NCBI GenBank assembly: GCA_903860975.1 | Contig: CAIOSI010000019.1 | Location: 62,001-126,000, forward strand | Origin: an uncultured Alphaproteobacteria bacterium | Lineage (GTDB): Bacteria > Pseudomonadota > Alphaproteobacteria > Caulobacterales > Caulobacteraceae | Direction of reading: 5' to 3' | Length of the DNA stretch: 64,000 bases | Shown here: positions 60,347 to 64,000 of the stretch, piece by piece | Layout: the number at the start of each line of letters is the position of its first letter | Numbering within the stretch: position 1 is the stretch's first letter | Notes under the pieces: model-generated | Databases searched by the model: none | Seen by the model: only the letters and a program-made list of their open reading frames with translations | Told to the model about the DNA's origin: nothing | Made by a program: the position numbers and the translations under genes

Positions 60347-60690
60347 TTAACTCGCTAACCGCAGGACTTTTCCGGCCCTCGCGCCGGTGAGTTCGCCAGT
60401 TATGACATTGATCTGGCCGTTCAGCAGCCTCGTCTCCCAACCTTTCGACCACAGGATGTCGCGCGCCGCGGCCATGGGGAAATCGTGCACCACCTGCGGT
60501 GAAATTCCGCGCCCCGGTCGATGCCAAACACATGAAAATCTATCCACTTGCCCTGCGCCGGCGCCATTTGCGCGAGCGGCTCCGTGCGCAAGGCTCGCGT
60601 CCGATCCGGATTTGGGTTCGGAATGATCCCGGGCGACAAGGGCTTTGCCGCTGATAATCGAATCCCATCGCTGACGATATCGACGTATGC
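60347..60690 (-). pseudogene. Decayed coding remnant, family unknown
   Basis: Two coding-like pieces in different frames, read on the minus strand. The first (SPGIIPNPNPDRTRALRTEP through WIDFHVFGIDRGAEF) ends near 60511. The second begins with SPQVVHDFPMAAARDILW and runs to GARAGKVLRLAS with a stop at 60347. A one-base loss (or two-base gain) near 60511 joins them. No start codon is clear and I cannot name the family. Confidence 0.4.
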
Positions 60691-60851
60691 CTATTGATCG
60701 TGGCAGGATCATCGACTGCAATTTCGCTGCCTATCCTGAGGTCCAGGGCGAGGTGAACACCATGAAGACGCTGAGCAGCTGGGGATCGATCAATTGGGCC
60801 TTGGATGGCATCGCAGCCCCGATGCAAGACAAGACGTTCGAGGCCGTCTGA
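60687..60851 (+). CDS. Possible 54-aa ORF overlapping VOC start
   Basis: Short frame starting MPIDRGRIIDCNFAAYPEV and ending with TGA that overlaps the ATG of the VOC gene by one base. The composition is protein-like, but no family is recognised and the ribosome binding site is weak. It may be the truncated tail of a lost gene. Confidence 0.35.
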   Translation: MPIDRGRIIDCNFAAYPEVQGEVNTMKTLSSWGSINWALDGIAAPMQDKTFEAV

Positions 60852-61354
60852 TGACCGGTCTCAATCTCATCAAGGGCCTTCACCACAACGCCTATCGTTG
60901 CCGTGACAGCGAGGAAACCCGCAAGTTTTACGAGGACTTTCTGGGCCTGCCTTTGGTCAATGCCTTCGAGATCACGGAAACCAAAACCAAGCGCACGACG
61001 CACGTGCTGCATTCTTTTTATCGGATGGCCGATGGGTCCTGCCTCGCCTTCTTCGAAGCCCCCGAGCAGCCTTTCGACTTCAAGGTGCAGCATGACTTCG
61101 ATCTGCACATAGCGCTCGAGATTCCTCACGATGATCTTGCGTCTTGGAAGGCCAAGGGCCAGGCAGAAGGATTTGAGGTGCGCGGTATTGCCGATCACCA
61201 CATGATCGATTCGATCTACTTCCGTGACCCCAATGGCTACGTCATCGAGTTGACGGGCAAACGCCCCAACCACGACGATATGATGGATCCCGTCAAGAAC
61301 GACGCCCGCGGACATCTGCAGCGGTGGCAAACCAACAAGCTGGCGGGCCGATAA
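60851..61354 (+). CDS. VOC-family (glyoxalase/dioxygenase-like) protein
   Basis: Vicinal oxygen chelate protein of 167 aa. Two beta-alpha-beta-beta-beta modules: GLHHNAYRCRDSEETRKFYE gives the first metal His, DLHIALEIP the second, and DPNGYVIELTG the Glu. A single metal site is expected. It is co-translated with the small frame before it; a ring-cleaving or lyase role is possible but not proven. Confidence 0.85.
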   Translation: MTGLNLIKGLHHNAYRCRDSEETRKFYEDFLGLPLVNAFEITETKTKRTTHVLHSFYRMADGSCLAFFEAPEQPFDFKVQHDFDLHIALEIPHDDLASWKAKGQAEGFEVRGIADHHMIDSIYFRDPNGYVIELTGKRPNHDDMMDPVKNDARGHLQRWQTNKLAGR

Positions 61355-61416
61355 CAGGCCGATTTAGATCGGCGGCGTCTAAGCGCCCGTTTGCGGCGTC
61401 CTAACTTCCCGCAAGT

Positions 61417-62613
61417 CTAGCCAGCAGAGTCTTTGGCGATCGGGCCCTCGACGAGAACCCCGGATTCAATCAGCCGCGCAACCTGCGCCGGGGAACGGCC
61501 GATCCATTCCTCCAGAACTTCGCCATTGTGTTCGCCCAGATGGGGGGCGGGTCCGCGCACGCCGGCCCTCGCATCGGAGAAGCGGTAGGGCGACTGCGGG
61601 ATCGAACGGGTCCCGCCGGCCCGGTCGTCGATCTGGGTGATGGAGCCCCTATGCCGCACGGTGGGCTGGTCCCATAGGGCTGCGCCATCTCGAACCCGTC
61701 CCCAGGCGGTGTTGATCTGCGCCATGGCGGCGTCGACCTGATCCCAGGTGGAAAGACCGCGCAAATAGGCTTCAACCGTGGCACGGCGGGTTGCGATCTT
61801 GGCTTCGAGACCCTGTCCGGCGCTATCCGGCTCGCGCAGTCCCGCGTGCGTGGTCAAGAGGCGCCAAAGATATCGAAAATCGGCCGAGATCAGGATCGGG
61901 CCCGCGCCCGTTTCCCAGACATCGTTGGGCAGTCCCATCGTGTCTTCGGAATCTTCAAGCTCGTAGTGAAGCTGGTCGTCAGTGACCATCGTTGCATCGA
62001 CCATCGCGATGTCGATGTGCTGACCGCGTCCCGTGCGTTCACGCAAGATAACCGCCGACAATACCGCGACCAGGCCGTGCAGCGCCGCGTTGGTGTCGGC
62101 GACCGACAGCGGCAGGTCGCGGCTCGCAACCTTTCCCCGGCGGACGGCCCGGGCCAGCAGACCGACCTCGGCGTGGACAATAGGCGCATAGGCCGGTCGG
62201 CGTGATTCCGGGCCGTTCGCCCCGAAGCCGGAGATCGACAGCATGATCAGCCGTGGATTGGCCGCGCTCAGGTCGGGGTAGCCCAGCCCCAGCCGCGGCA
62301 TGACGTCGGGCCGGTAATTTTCGATCAGGATGTCGGCCTTGCCGACCAATTCGAAAACCAGATCCTTGGCGTCTGGGTGGCGCAGGTCGATGGATATGTC
62401 CCGCTTGCCGGCATTCTGCTGATGGTAGTAGCCAGGCACGCCGCCAATCACCTTGCCCCACAAGCGTGTGACGTCCCCATCGGGGGGCTCAACCTTGACC
62501 ACGTCAGCGCCCAGGTCGCTGAGCATGCGGCCCGCAAAAGGACCGGCGAGAACACGAGAAAAATCGAGGACCTTCAGGCCCGCCAAAGGATAGTTCGGAT
62601 CGCTCGCCGCCAT
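61417..62613 (-). CDS. Class III CoA-transferase (CaiB/BaiF)
   Basis: Protein of about 398 aa. The family opening PLAGLKVLDFSRVLAGPFAG, GADVVKVEPPDGD, and the catalytic Asp in SVADTNAALHGLVAVL (near residue 170) are present. It moves CoA between carboxylic acids, often in degradation of amino or aromatic acids. An ATG at 62652 is the alternative start; 62613 is preferred since homologues begin about there. Confidence 0.87.
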   Translation of the reverse strand: MAASDPNYPLAGLKVLDFSRVLAGPFAGRMLSDLGADVVKVEPPDGDVTRLWGKVIGGVPGYYHQQNAGKRDISIDLRHPDAKDLVFELVGKADILIENYRPDVMPRLGLGYPDLSAANPRLIMLSISGFGANGPESRRPAYAPIVHAEVGLLARAVRRGKVASRDLPLSVADTNAALHGLVAVLSAVILRERTGRGQHIDIAMVDATMVTDDQLHYELEDSEDTMGLPNDVWETGAGPILISADFRYLWRLLTTHAGLREPDSAGQGLEAKIATRRATVEAYLRGLSTWDQVDAAMAQINTAWGRVRDGAALWDQPTVRHRGSITQIDDRAGGTRSIPQSPYRFSDARAGVRGPAPHLGEHNGEVLEEWIGRSPAQVARLIESGVLVEGPIAKDSAG

Positions 62614-62860
62614 GGGATCTCGACAGATTTCAAGGTCACCCGACCTTGCCATGTTCCGGCCGCGTCGAGCGGGCCTTACCTATATCCTAGTCCAACTTGC
62701 CCGTCCCATACCTCGCAGTCACCTAAGCCCGCCTGGCCTTGGCTTCAGCGGATGGCGCAGGAGACGGCCGCAGGGGCGCCAAACGTGCACGACGACGGAT
62801 GGCGTGGTTGACGCAGAGCTGGAGCATCCCACCTCGCGCCTGATCGCTCAGGTTTTTGGC

Positions 62861-63722
62861 TCAGACCGGCCTAGCGCCGCGCAACGGCTCGCCCGCCAGC
62901 GTGATCCGGTGCATCTCGCGGCGGTAGCCTTGGTAGTCGTTGCGCGCGAAGTGCCAGGTGGCGCGGTTGTCCCAAAAGGCGATGGAGCCTGGGCGCCAGA
63001 CGAACTCGTGGACGAATTCAGGCCGAATGCTGTGGGCATAAAGCTCGTGCAGCAACGGCTGGGACTCCTCAGCGGTCATACCCTCAAACCGGATTGTGAA
63101 GGTTGGATTTACATAGAGCGCCCTGCGACCGCTTAAGGGGTGCGTGATGACGACGGGGTGGATCACCTCAGGCAACTGCTCGGCGGCGACCGCATTGCCG
63201 ATCCGCTGGTCGCCAGCTTCGTTGTCGACGTCGTAGGTGCCGCGCGCGCTGAACACATGTTGGGCGCTGTGCACAGCCTTCAGGTCGCACAGCTTTGTCT
63301 TGAGCGCCTCCGACAGCGCCTCATATGCCACGGACATCGACGCAAAGAGCGTGTTGCCGCCCTGCGGCGGCAGCTCACGCGCCACAAGAATGGAGCCCAT
63401 CGCCGGCTCAAGATCGTAGGCGTGGTCAGTGTGCCATTCGCCGCCGATATTGCTGGTCTGGTCGCCCTCCTTGGACACCCGCGCGATTTCTGGATAGGCG
63501 GGGTGGGCGGCGAAGAAGCGGTTGATGTTGATCGGGGCCCAGCGCTGCGCAAAAGCAATGTGCTGAGCCTCGCTGATCTGCTGGTCGCGGAAGAAAATCA
63601 CGCCGCAGTCTGCGAACATCGCGCGCGTCATCTCGAATTCCAGATCCGTCAGGCCCCGGGCCAGGTCGACTGGCCAGAACCTCTGCGCCGACGCCCGGCA
63701 GGCGATTGACTAAAATGGTCAG
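62861..63722 (-). pseudogene. TauD/TfdA-family dioxygenase gene with N-terminal frameshift
   Basis: The 256-codon intact part (62861-63631) carries the iron site GEWHTDHAYD and distal His in RATWHFARNDYQG with RREMHRITL. The expected N-terminal strands lie upstream in two frames: TILVNRLPGVGAEVLA in one, VDLARGLTDLEFE in the next, joined by a +1 (or -2) shift near 63671. The putative start reads CTG ACC ATT (63722-63720 first codon) where homologues have ATG. A shortened protein starting at 63631 would lack the first strand. Confidence 0.7.
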
Positions 63723-63738
63723 GGCCTCGGCTCGCGTC

Positions 63739-64000
63739 TCACCAGGCGTAGGCTTCCGGAGCCGGACCGCCAGGGCCGGGAAAGATCGCGTCGAGCTTCT
63801 TCAGCGTCTCCTCGTCCAGGTGGATCTGCATCGCAGCCAGGCCGGACTCAAACTGAGCCATGGTGCGCGGCCCGATGATCGGCGCCGTCACACCCGGCTG
63901 GCCAGCACACCAAGCTAGCGCCACCTCGGCCGGCGCATGGCCCAGTTCGCCGCACAGCGCCTGAAATTCTTCGACGGCCTGGGAAGGCTTGAGGTAGCTG
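63739..64000 (-). CDS. Aldo/keto reductase, partial
   Basis: C-terminal about 86 residues, cut by the window edge. SYLKPSQAVEEFQALCGEL, then ALAWCAGQPGVTAPIIGPRT and the C-terminal LDEETLKKLDAIFPGPGG match the AKR family (NADPH-binding strand near GPRT). It ends just upstream of the broken dioxygenase gene, in the same orientation. Confidence 0.85.
   Translation of the reverse strand, partial: SYLKPSQAVEEFQALCGELGHAPAEVALAWCAGQPGVTAPIIGPRTMAQFESGLAAMQIHLDEETLKKLDAIFPGPGGPAPEAYAW

Overview
The window is GC-rich, densely packed alphaproteobacterial chromosome. Gene content and order point to Caulobacterales (Caulobacter/Phenylobacterium-like): a pur cluster with a DUF1476 gene (the alphaproteobacterial F1-ATPase zeta inhibitor), bolA-grxD downstream of purL, an ELM1-like gene, many Tat or lipoprotein-tagged hydrolases, and a eukaryotic-type NADP isocitrate dehydrogenase. 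This placement rests on protein families read by eye, not on a search. No rRNA, tRNA, CRISPR array, insertion sequence or prophage was seen.

Layout. 0.7-5.8 kb: DUF885 protein, PfkB sugar kinase, Nudix hydrolase, single-domain response regulator with an unusual start, alpha/beta hydrolase. 5.8-8.3 kb: GMC oxidoreductase and SDR operon. 8.6-16.9 kb: ATP-grasp-like protein, GreA/GreB-like factor, GH18-like protein, secreted M20 peptidase, an RHH/membrane/EF-hand protein, a dual-specificity phosphatase, and a 2OG-oxygenase/ELM1 pair. 16.9-24.8 kb: TSUP transporter with a possible small coupled ORF, a triple TonB-like repeat protein, a short KdpDE-type two-component pair without kdpFABC, GST, a doubly broken universal stress protein gene, and an MFS transporter.

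24.9-50.3 kb is the purine region: purB, DUF1476, then a tightly overlapping run purC-purS-lipoprotein-DUF3291-purQ. About 12.5 kb of unrelated genes (CocE-type hydrolase, RND efflux operon, acyl-CoA dehydrogenase, an amidohydrolase pair) separate purQ from purL. purL is followed by a D-threonine-aldolase-like gene, a Tat-exported aminotransferase, a PncC-like amidase, a serine hydrolase, bolA, grxD and a thioesterase. The purC and purL upstream regions hold hairpins or palindromes that may be regulatory, and purB looks leaderless.

50.3-58.0 kb carries an S9B peptidase, rpsD with a clear terminator, nitronate monooxygenase, trmJ divergent from a class A beta-lactamase with overlapping start codons, and icd. 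58.2-64 kb is a catabolic-looking block: phytanoyl-CoA dioxygenase, double hotdog protein, VOC protein, CaiB-type CoA transferase, TauD-type dioxygenase, aldo/keto reductase. Three loci there carry apparent disabling changes, so the block is either eroding or contains assembly errors.

No single locus is clearly a new molecular system. The best candidates for new biology are the RHH-membrane-EF-hand protein, the 2OG-oxygenase/ELM1 overlap operon, the pseudo-amidohydrolase partner, and the structured purC leader.
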